From positions 1 through 64,000 of the forward strand of contig NZ_FOKF01000011.1 in assembly GCF_900111995.1 (NCBI RefSeq): a stretch of 64,000 nucleotides of DNA. Reading direction: 5' to 3'. This DNA comes from Collimonas sp. OK607. Its GTDB lineage: Bacteria > Pseudomonadota > Gammaproteobacteria > Burkholderiales > Burkholderiaceae_D. How positions within the stretch are numbered: position 1 is the stretch's first letter; each line of letters starts with the position of its first letter. The notes below the pieces were generated by a model. That model searched no databases and was not told where the DNA came from. It saw nothing but the letters and a program-made list of their open reading frames with translations. The position numbers and the translations under genes were made by a program. Shown piece by piece: positions 26,001 to 35,788 of the stretch.

Positions 26001-27815
26001 GCCGGTCTTGATCCGATCGTCCAAGAAAACTGTGCCGGACGCATGGCGCCCGATGAGCATGCTATTATTGTCGCCATTTTTCCCTTGTTCATGCGATATC
26101 GATCTTTCCCCCTCTTTGTCCAGCCGATGTAATTGCGCCACGTAGTTTGCCAGACGCTCATCCTCAGGTGCTGCGTTTTCCATGGCTGCGAGAAGGTATG
26201 CCGTCATGTCGAACGTCGATGACGATGATGCTGGCGCCGCGCCGGATGCGGCCGCTTCCGCTTTATTTTGCGCGCACACTGTTTTCAGCAGATACGCAAT
26301 CGCACCGCGCCACCAGTTTCGCCGCCAGTTGTTCCAGCGCGCCGCCCCTTCCGGACCTTCGTCGTCCAGCCATACTCGCAGTTGAGGATCGCTCCAGACA
26401 TGCTCCGTCAATTCCGCAGTCTGCGGCGCCAGCAAGGCAAGCATATCCGCCAGCAGAGACAGCGGAAAAGCCGAAGCGATTTTTCCCCGGATTTCTCCGT
26501 AACCGCTGTAATGCAGGAGAGCCGAATGCAACAACTCCGGCCGACTATCGCGGAACGTGCACCAGTCCCCGTAAATATCGCCCGCGTTACCGCCCACCAG
26601 CGCTGTAATCACCCGGTTCCTAACCATGCCTACCGTATACGGCGGCTCGTACGCCATCCCGGACCGGTCCTCGGGAACGATCGCGACGTTCGCGGATTTT
26701 TCATGCATCAGCGCAGCATCGGTATTGTTGTCGCTGCCGCGCACATGTCCGGCAGCATCAGTTCGGGCATCGTCCATATCCTGCAATGCCGACAGCGTTG
26801 CGTCCAGCTCCTGCATCCGGCTATCCGATGCGGCAGCCCGACGCGGTTGCGACAAGATTGCCGGCAAGCCGTCGTCTGACGGCGCGTTCGCCGGAGCAGT
26901 CGTCATCGGTTCTGCGCTGGCGCCATCAGTCGAGGCAGCCAGCGCACGGCCGATCTCGTCTTGCGGAAAGTCGCCGCGACGCGCTGCGACGCGCTGAACC
27001 AGTTCGCGCGCCACCCGCCCAATCGCATGCTGTCGTTGTGTTGCGATCCGCTTCAGCGCCGCGTGCAGGATGGTCGCCGCCGACGGCGTTGCCCCTGGCT
27101 GCTCCAGACGCATTACGACAATATCTTCCCAGGCTGCGTACATGGCCTCGCTCCACGCGGTACGCTCCGGCACCGCCTCCTGTAGCAACGCCTGCAACGC
27201 AGCAACATGCCGTATCAGAGCATCGGCATCGGCTGGAGCCAGATGGCGCAATAGCGCCTGCAATTGCGTCACCGGGAACTGGCGTACCAGCCGCGCCACT
27301 TGCACGCTGCGCCGGGGCGACGCGCGTAATGCCGGTAAAAACACTTCGGCGCCGTGCTGTAATACTCGTTGCAGCAGGCTTTCATGAAGCGCAGCTGTTG
27401 CTGCTGCGCCGGACGCAGCAGAACCGTTGGAAGCGCTGCCCTCCAGCTGCCACGGTAATATGCCGTTATCAAGAAAGGCCAGCAGCATATCCACATCGGC
27501 CCGGCTGCGTGGAATCCCGCGCGCCATAGATGCTCCCGCGTCGTCGCCCTGCAAGGCCTTTCCCAGCACGATTCTGAGATTTGTCGCCAAGGCCGACGCG
27601 AATTCGGTTTCGTTCACGTTGCCGACATCGATTTCCAGCGCGTCGATCTGCCAGACGACATCTCCGCCTGCGCATTCATCAAACACCTGATCCATCACCG
27701 GTAATAGCTTGTCCACCACGAGCGCACGCAATGCGTCGGCCTGCGTCATCTCCAGCGTCGGCGAAGCAAACGCGATATCGAACAGTAGCTCGCCAATGCG
27801 GTGTCTGGTGCTCAT
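23064..27815 (-). CDS. eCIS tape-measure protein (Afp14-like)
   Basis: This 1583-aa protein starts with the conserved CIS tape-measure N-terminus: IGELLFDIAFASPTL, then VVWQIDALEIDVGNV near residue 60. The body is helical and internally duplicated. Segments around GDIYGDWCTFRDSRPELLHS and APLYADWDVLLHKHAPLLRE align, each followed by FP.S.L.DM.ALLAP, and two RYFRSVLHALLHERTLDLEA-type segments recur. It should set particle length and line the tube. Low-complexity linkers separate the units. The length is in the range expected for eCIS tape measures. Confidence 0.85.
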   Translation of the reverse strand: MSTRHRIGELLFDIAFASPTLEMTQADALRALVVDKLLPVMDQVFDECAGGDVVWQIDALEIDVGNVNETEFASALATNLRIVLGKALQGDDAGASMARGIPRSRADVDMLLAFLDNGILPWQLEGSASNGSAASGAAATAALHESLLQRVLQHGAEVFLPALRASPRRSVQVARLVRQFPVTQLQALLRHLAPADADALIRHVAALQALLQEAVPERTAWSEAMYAAWEDIVVMRLEQPGATPSAATILHAALKRIATQRQHAIGRVARELVQRVAARRGDFPQDEIGRALAASTDGASAEPMTTAPANAPSDDGLPAILSQPRRAAASDSRMQELDATLSALQDMDDARTDAAGHVRGSDNNTDAALMHEKSANVAIVPEDRSGMAYEPPYTVGMVRNRVITALVGGNAGDIYGDWCTFRDSRPELLHSALLHYSGYGEIRGKIASAFPLSLLADMLALLAPQTAELTEHVWSDPQLRVWLDDEGPEGAARWNNWRRNWWRGAIAYLLKTVCAQNKAEAAASGAAPASSSSTFDMTAYLLAAMENAAPEDERLANYVAQLHRLDKEGERSISHEQGKNGDNNSMLIGRHASGTVFLDDRIKTGGTGLEEEIADAGYASLLLQESLQQQQPSPASPSAGRAPLAQLFEAIRGGAQPLQPQTFSVAQLEQLLHEAVREQTFFQAIVDHAGVARDLHAYYVQVLHALAQNRIIDLEAFAAIEGAVSTSKEAPVALSGSAASVGPGEASVTAVQYEAKDIGERDKAQLMDRLAKALMKGDRAPLYADWDVLLHKHAPLLREALQHYGIHEDILERIALSFPESILYDMIALLAPEAASTWELLRDPAIWAAAERESGEQDFAIDLAVTDKALASNVAGHEAEQAEAGEVPESGMPAGFLRWKRKLWQAGLRHVLIQAQEENNPEDVRSEQISLSALSKHVAMDATSERSPGLQAATFFAMLARDVALTEQAWQQRFLANWQRLSGKVQAPASALVGTAAASVAVVPGNDAEDWRKILLHHHLQAAPGEFSLMRLPVQALPQNIPEQVRIDLRQRFAHMKVASARLDMPLAAAELERMVALFIVVHGDAITEQQQTFMQAIVAQAPPMATHGCERYFRSVLHALLHERTLDLEAIAEMSVDIETLPEVDSDASPRAAMEHVAGQVTAGVPGTVAHAAASTKSAVTAGASESRTAAEAVAIEKNQIYIDFLLTPGFGTGSTAAPDGLAEWLQQAIAAGTPALGPVLAKLFVNPSAVGRFMALLPVASFPSWSSWSRLLARAPHSPTQLQRMRRYVGDVSEMFSEFNRQLTATHLARLEWTFLLPYLFAVERSFEPSRFVRELLDFLAHQTGVPISSALTARLRSQMGIAIGAPTPGIAHAATAHVAIASNSVNKGAYKPNEVAHPQASIPPAAEEAASATNLETFVPNAGVVLCWPFLSRVWEALGLTQADAFVDEAAAQRAALLLQFIVYEQTTAPEYQLTLNKLLCGVRAQTPMMCEIEISTAERELVEQMLSAMIAHWKVLGNTSIRGLRETFLQRPGYLSLKEDGWRLRVRTGPFDVLMEKLPWSISTIRYPWMEKLLWVQWM

Positions 27816-27819
27816 CTCG

Positions 27820-30387
27820 TCACACCCAATACGTCAAGTCGCTGACGCTGCGATGGCGCAGGAGAAACTTCCTCAGGCTGGCCGATGCCGTATTCAGGCT
27901 GTCCGGTCCAGATCGGGCATCAGCTGCGACTTTGCGCAAGCAGTCCAGCCAGATCCGATGGCGGTGCTCGAAATCCCGCATCGAAACGAAATCGAGCCAA
28001 TAGAACTCCGGGTAAAGATGCGCCGGTAAATTGCGGCACACGGTTTCTTGCGCCAGGGCGCGAAAATCCGGATCGCTGAAACGCGCGGACCAGCCGGGAA
28101 ATATCACGCTGATGCGGCTGGAATAAAAGTCCGCAGGGACATCACCGGTAGGCTTGTCTGCGTCATTGGCCTCATTGGCGCCATTAGCAACATGAGTGCG
28201 CGGCCGCAACAGCAGATGCTCAACCAGGAACACGCCCTCCGACGCCATGTTGAGGCGGCGGATGAAACCTCGCAATAGCTGCACCTGGTGATCGGCGTCG
28301 GTCATGCCGGCGTAGTTGCCTAGCCTGACGACGCCCAAGCGGCTGTCGTGCGTCTGGAAATGCACATGGACCGCGCCGTCGTTCTGCTCAAGGATATAGT
28401 TTTCCAGACGCACGCCCTGCGTTAGCAAGGACGTCGGCAGGACTTCTCCAGGAATTTCTCCATTTGGCGCGGCGCGGCGCCCGTAGTCGTCGGCGCTCTC
28501 TGCCAGTCGCATCAGATGGGCAGCAGCACGCTCGTACTCCGCCGACGACAGCGCCGCAGTGCTCAGACGCAGCTTGTAGTGCAGCAACTCCCGGCTTACT
28601 TCGCCGTTCTCCAGCGCCGGCGGCAAATCCAGCAGAATCGCGATCTTGGCATGCAGACCGGGGCGGTTTGCGCTGCCGTCTGAGCGTGTCGTCCCTCTGG
28701 TGTAATCGGAAGCGGTGGCGCGATCACGGCTCAGGACGGTGATGTTTTTCAGGAACGCTAACTTGTTATCGACCAGCCAGCGCGCCGAATGACGGTCTTC
28801 GTAGTAGTTGAAGCGACGCAGGGATTTCTGGGAAAACTCTTCGCCGTACATCGCCAGCAGCAGATCGATGAGACGGCTGCGACGCTCTTCCGGCTTGTCG
28901 ATGCGGGCGACGATACGCGCCAGCATGGCGCCGATGTGCGGTGGTGCATCGACGTATAGCGTTTCTATATCAGGCAGAGCCTGATTGTCGATTACCTGGG
29001 AAAAATACGTCTGCGCGAGATCGTCGACGGAAAACACCTGGGGAATCGCCTGCAGGCTTTCCAGGTAATTGGCCATCAACTGTTCGGCCACGAACAGGTA
29101 GGCTTTCAGTTGATGGGCGCTGACCTTGTTTATCAGCGGCGCCGACGACGGCACACCGTAACGGTTGATGCCATAGATGGCGGGAAACTGATGCTGGATC
29201 GAGTAATACTCGTGCAAGGCGCGCTGCACGCCTTGCGGCGCCGGTACAATCTGTTCCAGCGATTGCACGGTGTTGCGCACGGTATCGAATTCAAAACGCA
29301 CCTTGCGCAACACGATACGCGCATCGTCCAGTACGATCTGCGCCTTTTCCGTCTGCAACTGCGTGATCTGCGCTGCCGAACGGGCATCAAAATCGCCGAC
29401 TCCGCTGCTGGCGAAATGCAGGCGCAGGAAAGTGCTCTGTTCTTTGTCCGGAAAACGCAAACGCAAGACCTTCCCATCCATGCTTTCGCCTTGCACCGGC
29501 TGACCGCTGCCGTCGCACAATGCCAGCCGCTGAACGTGCGTGACGCCATCGACCGACTGCACCACTGAAATCAACCTGGCCATGGGAATCGGCGCACCAG
29601 GCATGTCTGCGCCGGTACTGAGGATGCGCCCATGCACTGTCCTGGGGCCGGAAAACATGTTTTCCAGAGAGATCCCGCCATCGCGGGCGTCGAGGTAGCG
29701 TTCGGTACGAAAGCCCGAGACCACTTGTCGTGCGCAGCGGAAGAAAATATCGGCAAAGATCGCTGCGGAATCGCGCAGGCTGTGAATCTGGATATCGCCG
29801 CAAAGAAACACTGGTTGGGTACCGATGACGACTACCTCGTCGATATCCTCGCACAAGTTGCGGTGCGCGTTGAATACCTCGATGACGCGCTGCTTCGTGC
29901 GCACCTCCAATTCGGCCTGCTCGTCCGATCCGATATCGGTCTGCAAACTTTCCCTGATCTTGAGTGATATCCGGTACAGCCCGGCGTGAGCCGGCCCCGC
30001 AGCGTTGTCAACGCAATCGGCCGAAGTCAGCCACACATCTTCTATCTCCGGAACGCTGTCGTAAATGATCTTGCGGTAGTCGTCGGCAGTCAGCACCTGG
30101 CTGGGCAGGATGACGTCGGCCTGATGCAACGCGTGACGCGCAAAATCGATCTTGCCGAACGGTCCGGCGAGATAGTCCTCCGGCGCAAAATCGGAACGGT
30201 ATGCGAGGTCGGTCAGACCGTAGCAGAGCTGCTCCAGGATGGTAACGCCGGGATCGTGCAGATTGTAATCGGTCCAGCGCTCCCCGCACAATTCCTGCAG
30301 CATGCTGATGCCTGCCTTTTTCAAGGCGTCGAAATCGAGACCGTCCGGATCCGGTTCGATTCTATCGATGTAATCGGGCATTTTCAT
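27820..30387 (-). CDS. eCIS baseplate protein (Afp12-like)
   Basis: This 855-aa protein begins MPDYIDRIEPDPDGLDFDAL and contains ERWTDYNLHDPGVTILEQLC, the signature N-terminus of eCIS baseplate component 12 (gpJ/gp6-related). The C-terminal third has AHLYPEFYWLDFVSMRDFEH. It should form baseplate wedges with the 1265-aa protein upstream. It stops four bases before the tape-measure start and begins four bases after the 114-aa gene. Confidence 0.88.
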   Translation of the reverse strand: MKMPDYIDRIEPDPDGLDFDALKKAGISMLQELCGERWTDYNLHDPGVTILEQLCYGLTDLAYRSDFAPEDYLAGPFGKIDFARHALHQADVILPSQVLTADDYRKIIYDSVPEIEDVWLTSADCVDNAAGPAHAGLYRISLKIRESLQTDIGSDEQAELEVRTKQRVIEVFNAHRNLCEDIDEVVVIGTQPVFLCGDIQIHSLRDSAAIFADIFFRCARQVVSGFRTERYLDARDGGISLENMFSGPRTVHGRILSTGADMPGAPIPMARLISVVQSVDGVTHVQRLALCDGSGQPVQGESMDGKVLRLRFPDKEQSTFLRLHFASSGVGDFDARSAAQITQLQTEKAQIVLDDARIVLRKVRFEFDTVRNTVQSLEQIVPAPQGVQRALHEYYSIQHQFPAIYGINRYGVPSSAPLINKVSAHQLKAYLFVAEQLMANYLESLQAIPQVFSVDDLAQTYFSQVIDNQALPDIETLYVDAPPHIGAMLARIVARIDKPEERRSRLIDLLLAMYGEEFSQKSLRRFNYYEDRHSARWLVDNKLAFLKNITVLSRDRATASDYTRGTTRSDGSANRPGLHAKIAILLDLPPALENGEVSRELLHYKLRLSTAALSSAEYERAAAHLMRLAESADDYGRRAAPNGEIPGEVLPTSLLTQGVRLENYILEQNDGAVHVHFQTHDSRLGVVRLGNYAGMTDADHQVQLLRGFIRRLNMASEGVFLVEHLLLRPRTHVANGANEANDADKPTGDVPADFYSSRISVIFPGWSARFSDPDFRALAQETVCRNLPAHLYPEFYWLDFVSMRDFEHRHRIWLDCLRKVAADARSGPDSLNTASASLRKFLLRHRSVSDLTYWV

Positions 30388-30390
30388 CGC

Positions 30391-30735
30391 TCAGCGCGGC
30401 CCCTTAGGACTTTTTTTTGGCGCTGCGGCGACAGGCGTCAATCCCGCCTGCAATTGCTGTTGCAAGACATGCACCAACGCATGCACCTGATGGTACGGCA
30501 GGTTGCCCAGCGCATGCAGGACCAGCTTGAGTTCATCTGCCGTCAGGGCGCACGGGTACTTGTCTGCGATGGCTTGGCCGTCGACATCGTTGGCCTGGCG
30601 ATTGAGCTTGCCTATCAGCTCATAGACCAGCTTGAACGGACATTCCGCCAATGCGGCGATCACCAGATTACCCTGCTCCGCCGTCAGAACGATTTGCATC
30701 GTCCCGGGTTCGGCCGGCGCCGCGATCTTGCTCAT
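30391..30735 (-). CDS. Small eCIS protein made of two related halves, 114 aa
   Basis: Two similar segments are seen: MQIVLTAEQGNLVIAALAEC with FKLVYELIGKLNRQ, and CALTADELKLVLHALGNL with YHQVHALVHVLQQQL. Each is a strand plus two helices, so the protein is a tandem duplication. A Pro/Lys-rich tail follows. It overlaps the fibre-like gene by four bases and sits tightly between structural genes. Function unknown; a chaperone or baseplate adaptor is possible. Confidence 0.7.
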   Translation of the reverse strand: MSKIAAPAEPGTMQIVLTAEQGNLVIAALAECPFKLVYELIGKLNRQANDVDGQAIADKYPCALTADELKLVLHALGNLPYHQVHALVHVLQQQLQAGLTPVAAAPKKSPKGPR

Positions 30736-31529
30736 GACTTCACCTTCGGCTCAGGATCCTGAGCGCATTCTTCCATCAATGGGTCGAACCACAGGTTGGT
30801 CAGGTAGTACGACACCCAGGTCCTGTCCTTGGCGTTGCGGCCGTTGTCGTAGGAGCATCCCACGCGCATTTGCAGGATATAGGCATGGCGCGCGCCCTCG
30901 GGGTCAGGCACCCATTGCAATTGCAGGCGATTGCATTTGCTGCCGAAATGCGCCTGCCGGTAGTCGATCTCGCTCTTGCCGTTGAACGTCATGATCGCGA
31001 AGGCATGCATCAGAGCATACTTGCCGCTATTGGGCTTGCCGACGCCGGCCGTGATTTCAAAGGCATTGCAACCCTTGAGCGTATCGGTGATATTGTGCCA
31101 GAGGCCATTGGCCGGCACGCTCAGGCGGCCGGCGCGGCCGCGCCGGCCGTCGGCAACGATGCGGCCCGCCAACTCTAGTTCGAAATCGCCGTCGCTCACC
31201 TCGCCGTCGCGCTCGACTTTGAGCTGGCGCAAGGTCAGTACGTTGGGGTTGGCGGCATTGCCGAAAGCCAGGCCGCCCTCCGGTCCGTCGAGCTGGATCG
31301 ACCAGATCGGGCTCTTGATATCGATATTCTGATAAAAACTCAACAGCTTGCCTTGGTTCAGCTGAGACACCTTCAAGCCATCCGCAGCCGTCTTGTCGAA
31401 ACCTTCATCGACAATATTTAGCATGGAATCGATCAGATCTGAAAAAGCTGATGCCGACGGCATTTCACCATCTTTAAATTTGCTTCTTAGCGTATCTCGA
31501 TTACGCCGCGCCATTGATTTACTGATCAT
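30732..31529 (-). CDS. Conserved eCIS protein, possible fibre or adhesin, 265 aa
   Basis: It has a helical N-terminus (ASAFSDLIDSMLNIVDEGFD) and a beta-rich body with WHNITDTLKGCNAFEITAGV and KYALMHAFAIMTFNGKSEI. Proteins of this pattern occur between baseplate genes in other eCIS loci. No gp37-type fibre gene is otherwise present, so it could contribute to surface attachment. It overlaps the large baseplate gene by about 11 bp. The function is inferred from locus position. Confidence 0.65.
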   Translation of the reverse strand: MISKSMARRNRDTLRSKFKDGEMPSASAFSDLIDSMLNIVDEGFDKTAADGLKVSQLNQGKLLSFYQNIDIKSPIWSIQLDGPEGGLAFGNAANPNVLTLRQLKVERDGEVSDGDFELELAGRIVADGRRGRAGRLSVPANGLWHNITDTLKGCNAFEITAGVGKPNSGKYALMHAFAIMTFNGKSEIDYRQAHFGSKCNRLQLQWVPDPEGARHAYILQMRVGCSYDNGRNAKDRTWVSYYLTNLWFDPLMEECAQDPEPKVKS

Positions 31530-34500
31530 TTTCGTTTTGTGGAATGATAAAGGTTGAACCGATTTCCAGATTGCTGAGAGCAGTACGCGCCGGACCGTGC
31601 ATCAGATTGTCGTCGATCGCCTCGATGGCATGCCGCACCACCGGAATGGCAATACTCCATGGACACAGCGGCGTGATGTCGACGCAATGATCGGCATCGT
31701 CGCCATTTACGTCCGGTGCGGCAGCGGTATCGAACAATGAGTAAGTCACCGTATCGGAAGATGCGATCCGCAACATGGAAAATCCGGAAAGGCTGTCGAC
31801 ATAGGGCAAGTCGCCGATGAATGCCTCGACGTCATGCTGTCTGATACGCCAGCCGAAATGATTCCGATAACCGCACCCATCCTGCCACGGCGTGAGAAAG
31901 TCCGAAATCTCCCGGTTGAGTTGATTGATATAGTGGCCGTTGCTCATGCCGCCGGTAAACTTAACCTTGCAACGCACCTGTATTTTTTCGTAGACCGGGT
32001 TTTCCACCGAAATTCTGCTCCACGGCGAGGCGAGCTCCTGCAGAAATTGACGGATTTCCTGCATCAGATTACCGTTGAGCATGGGCATCTGATCCTGATG
32101 CGTGACCGCCGGCCAATACGGCAACGGTACCACCAGCGCATGGCCGGGACGGATGCAATTGTCCGGGCCCTCATCCATAGTCAGGTTGGCGAAACATTTG
32201 ACTTTGTAGACCTCCGGAAAATACTGCAGAATCAGCGCCTCGTAGTCCGTCGCCGAAACGGCCCTATCCTTGTGGCGCAGCCGCTCGCTCACGCGCGTGC
32301 GCAACTGCGCGCGCGTCTCCGCTACGCGACCGCCGGTCGACGCGACCGGTTGCGCGATCCCTGTGATGCCCGGCAAAGGTTTGCGGCTGCGGTTGATGGT
32401 CGCGGCCGGCAATACCATCGGCACTTGCGGTGACACGTCGCTGCCACGTCGCACTTCTACCGCCTGGGCGTACACGGTATACAGGCTGCAATATTTTTCC
32501 AAATCGTGATCGGCGCTTACGCGCAGCCAGTATGAGCCGGCCGGCATGACGCTGTTATCGGCGCCGATGTCGCCCGGCACCAGCAGCGTGACAATGCCTG
32601 AGGTCATGAAATTCTGTGTGCCGTCCGAGATCAGCGCATTTCTGGGCAAGGGCTTCCACTCGTTAGCGGACAGATAAAACCAATGCAACCCAGCCCGGAC
32701 ATCGCCCGGTTGCAACAACGACGTGTCGGATGGCAAGGGCTGCGAGTCTTCACGCAACTGGAAAAACAGCGTGAGCGTCCCGCTCAGCGCTTGGGCATCG
32801 ATGCCAATATACAAATTGCCGGCAAAATCGAAGCGCGGTAGCAAGGCTGCAGTCGGATAGCTGGCCACGCTGAGCGCTTCCCAGCCGCTCGGATAGAGAT
32901 GAATGAACTGGTCGCTGTGCTCAGAGTCGTCGACTGTGTTGCGGTCGATATGTATAGTGCTGTTGGCGCGATAGCTGATCGAGATCGAATTGATCTGCGG
33001 CGTATAGGGCGTACGCGGCACCGGGCGCTGACGCCGCAGCCGTTTGGTGCGGGAGTTCGCGACCAGTGTCGCTGACAGGAGATGCGGGTACGCGTCATGG
33101 CCGAAAGCAAACGCCGGCGCCGCCAGCGTGAATTTGAAAAATCCATCTTTTGCGCCCGGGCCATAGGCAAGCGGTTTTCTAACGGAGACGTCACTGTCCG
33201 GTTCGAACAGATGGGCGACCCGATTGCAGTTCCAGACCACGCGATTATAGAGGCGCTCGCCCTGCCCCGGTTGCAGATCTGCGCGAAATAACTGCACCGT
33301 CGGCCGTGCCTGTTCGGCGGCCGGCGTCCAGCTACCCTTGGCCAGCACGCCCACAGTTGCCAGAAAATCGTCGTTCGCGAGCTCGACCTCATAGCCATCG
33401 TAGTAAGTGGAGAAGCCGCCGTTGAGCCTGGTCAGATCAGCCCATTCAACCTCCACGCTGAATGTCGAAATCTGCTTGCCCGCCATTTCGGTGCTGCCAA
33501 TCACCAGATAGCTGCCGAGTTTCGGCAAGGGGCCAAATGGCGCAAACGGCGCTGCCGCGCTCAATTGTCCGATATTGTTGTGCAGCACAAGGTCACGGCA
33601 CCCGCTGATCTGCACGTCGATGTTCGCATGGCGGATGATCAGGTCGCGCAACATGCCGTAAGGGAACAGATAGGCACCCGGATTGACGATGAACCGTATC
33701 ATGGGCGCTGCGACGGCATAGCGCTCGCCATGCAACGCAGGATCGTAGGCCACCACTGCCGGTTCCTGCGGCGGCAGTTCAAAGCTCAGCGTCAGCTCCC
33801 GGCCGTCGTAGGCCGGCAAGTAGTCGGGTATCTCAAGCCAGCCATGTTCGCCGGTGACGGTGATGTGAAAGATGCGTCGAAAGACCTTCAGAAAGACGTC
33901 TTGCCGCCGGATCGCGTTCATCGCTGCGCCGCCGCTGTCGTCCTCCTCGCCCATCACGTGCACCAGGCGCGCGAGGCGCTGCGCCAGCATGTCATCCTCG
34001 AACGCGATCGTTATACTGATCTTGCGCAAGCCCTCCTTGAGCAGCAATACCTTGCTTGCCAGTGCAAAGCCGATACGAGCGTCGGCGAACGTGTTCTGCA
34101 CATTGCTGCTTTTGGGCGCGCCAAGGATAGGATAGGCCTGCTGCGTGTCAGTAGTCAGGCCCTTGATCATCAGCGTGTTGAACCAGGCGGCAGTCGGCCA
34201 GCTTCGGGCGACGGTGGTGGTTGCCGTCGTGGCGGTTGTCGCATTTGCAGCGCTCGCCGCAGCGCGGTCGTCGCTGAGCCATTTTTCCGGTGCGCTATGG
34301 CGGTTGTGATCGAAATACACGGTCTGCAGCGCAGTCACGCGCGCATCGTTGACCGTCAGATCGTTAGTTGAGGTGTAGACAATGTCGCGGCTGGCGGCAT
34401 CCAGACCGGCCAGAAATCCGGTCCGCGCCGGCACCGGCACTTCACGCATGGCCGGACTCTTTGCAAATACCACCCAGGTGCGGTCCGGTACGACCGGCAG

Positions 34501-35316
34501 CGCCACGCTGCCGAGCATTTTGTCGTAATAAAAATCCAGATAGTTTTGGGTAAAGCGGTTCAGTTTGACTTTGAGCTTCTGGAACTGTCCGACGAAGGCG
34601 ATCAGCATGCCGATCGACGGGTCATGTTGCTGGCTCAGCAGCGACGCCGGCAGTCGCGCCAACGCTTCTTTGCGGATCATTTCGATCGCCTTGAGGTACG
34701 CATGGAAATCGGTGCGAACCATCGTTTTGGTGAGAGAAGCTTGCCCGCCTTGCCCGTTATCCGAGGCGATGTCCGTATCAGCGTCGGCCCACCACAAAGG
34801 CGCGAGCGACAACTTGATTCCGTCCTGCCGCAACGAATCCAGAAAACCGGACTTATCGGAGCGCAGTTGCACAATGACGCTCTCGATGAACATGCGCATG
34901 GCCGAGCCATTTTCACTTTGCGCTTCCAACAGTGCCACGTACCAGCCATCGATCGTTGTTGCCAGATACGCCACTGGCAACGTCTCAAAATCCCAGCCGT
35001 GATTGCGGCTATCTGCGCCGACGCCGGTATGGTCCGGCGTGCTGCGCCACCAGTCGTCGAAGCGTGTCATCGCCCCGGTCAGATTAAATGCCAGGATGCG
35101 GCTCATCACTACCGTTTCGTCGGCATGGAAAAATGGCGCCCAGTCGCCGTCCGGCCGGTTTTCCGCATTGTAGAAACGCACCAGGGAAGCGAATTCGGCG
35201 ACCATCGTCAGCAAATCGTGGAACGACATTTCATCGAGATTGAAATAGTCCTCCTGCAATGCCGGTAAAGCGCGCATCGTCTGGCTTGTTCCATCCCTGA
35301 TGATGAGGTTTTTCAT
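31519..35316 (-). CDS. eCIS large baseplate protein (Afp11-like, gpJ family)
   Basis: This 1265-aa protein carries a baseplate-J type C-terminal region: RVAETRAQLRTRVSERLRHK, AVSATDYEALILQYFPEVYK and ISVENPVYEKIQVRCKVKF. The long N-terminal part is typical of eCIS component 11. It should build the wedge ring that holds the hub and triggers contraction. The gene follows the gp25 gene by 45 bp. Confidence 0.9.
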   Translation of the reverse strand: MKNLIIRDGTSQTMRALPALQEDYFNLDEMSFHDLLTMVAEFASLVRFYNAENRPDGDWAPFFHADETVVMSRILAFNLTGAMTRFDDWWRSTPDHTGVGADSRNHGWDFETLPVAYLATTIDGWYVALLEAQSENGSAMRMFIESVIVQLRSDKSGFLDSLRQDGIKLSLAPLWWADADTDIASDNGQGGQASLTKTMVRTDFHAYLKAIEMIRKEALARLPASLLSQQHDPSIGMLIAFVGQFQKLKVKLNRFTQNYLDFYYDKMLGSVALPVVPDRTWVVFAKSPAMREVPVPARTGFLAGLDAASRDIVYTSTNDLTVNDARVTALQTVYFDHNRHSAPEKWLSDDRAAASAANATTATTATTTVARSWPTAAWFNTLMIKGLTTDTQQAYPILGAPKSSNVQNTFADARIGFALASKVLLLKEGLRKISITIAFEDDMLAQRLARLVHVMGEEDDSGGAAMNAIRRQDVFLKVFRRIFHITVTGEHGWLEIPDYLPAYDGRELTLSFELPPQEPAVVAYDPALHGERYAVAAPMIRFIVNPGAYLFPYGMLRDLIIRHANIDVQISGCRDLVLHNNIGQLSAAAPFAPFGPLPKLGSYLVIGSTEMAGKQISTFSVEVEWADLTRLNGGFSTYYDGYEVELANDDFLATVGVLAKGSWTPAAEQARPTVQLFRADLQPGQGERLYNRVVWNCNRVAHLFEPDSDVSVRKPLAYGPGAKDGFFKFTLAAPAFAFGHDAYPHLLSATLVANSRTKRLRRQRPVPRTPYTPQINSISISYRANSTIHIDRNTVDDSEHSDQFIHLYPSGWEALSVASYPTAALLPRFDFAGNLYIGIDAQALSGTLTLFFQLREDSQPLPSDTSLLQPGDVRAGLHWFYLSANEWKPLPRNALISDGTQNFMTSGIVTLLVPGDIGADNSVMPAGSYWLRVSADHDLEKYCSLYTVYAQAVEVRRGSDVSPQVPMVLPAATINRSRKPLPGITGIAQPVASTGGRVAETRAQLRTRVSERLRHKDRAVSATDYEALILQYFPEVYKVKCFANLTMDEGPDNCIRPGHALVVPLPYWPAVTHQDQMPMLNGNLMQEIRQFLQELASPWSRISVENPVYEKIQVRCKVKFTGGMSNGHYINQLNREISDFLTPWQDGCGYRNHFGWRIRQHDVEAFIGDLPYVDSLSGFSMLRIASSDTVTYSLFDTAAAPDVNGDDADHCVDITPLCPWSIAIPVVRHAIEAIDDNLMHGPARTALSNLEIGSTFIIPQNENDQ

Positions 35317-35361
35317 CGATTCACCGCCGATGGCAATAGCTCAAAGCATCCGCACACCGGC

Positions 35362-35778
35362 TTATTTATCGGGCACATTGCTGCCCTCCAGGAAGTAGAA
35401 CGGATAGACCATGTTGCTGCGGGTATTGGTTCCGCGCACCGTGTAGTCGATAAGGATGTCCAGTCGCCCTTCAGAGATGCCGCTTTCGTCCACGGTGATG
35501 GCGCCGACCGTAATCCTCGGCTCGAAAAACAGGATCGCGCGTTCGATGGCGTCGGTCATCTCGGTCACCACGCTCTCGTTGAGGTCGCTGAAAACATACG
35601 ACTTGAGACCGCAACCAAAGGTCGGCTGCATGATGCGTTCGCCAGGCGTGGTGGAGAGGATGATGAACAGGCTTTCGTGGATGTCGCGTTCTTCCTCGAC
35701 CATCGCTACTTCGCCGCGGTTGCCGAAGCGAGGCGGAAAGCTCCAGCCGGTGCCGAGAAAGGATTTTCTGATGCTCAC
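35362..35778 (-). CDS. eCIS baseplate protein, gp25-like (Afp9)
   Basis: This 138-aa protein has the gp25 pattern: GTGWSFPPRFGNRGEVAMVE, ILSTTPGERIMQPTFGCGLK and the C-terminal IDYTVRGTNTRSNMVYPFYF. gp25-like proteins connect sheath to baseplate and nucleate polymerisation. It lies between the PAAR tip and large baseplate genes, as in Afp and PVC loci. Confidence 0.93.
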   Translation of the reverse strand: MSIRKSFLGTGWSFPPRFGNRGEVAMVEEERDIHESLFIILSTTPGERIMQPTFGCGLKSYVFSDLNESVVTEMTDAIERAILFFEPRITVGAITVDESGISEGRLDILIDYTVRGTNTRSNMVYPFYFLEGSNVPDK

Positions 35779-35788
35779 GCCCTGCTCC

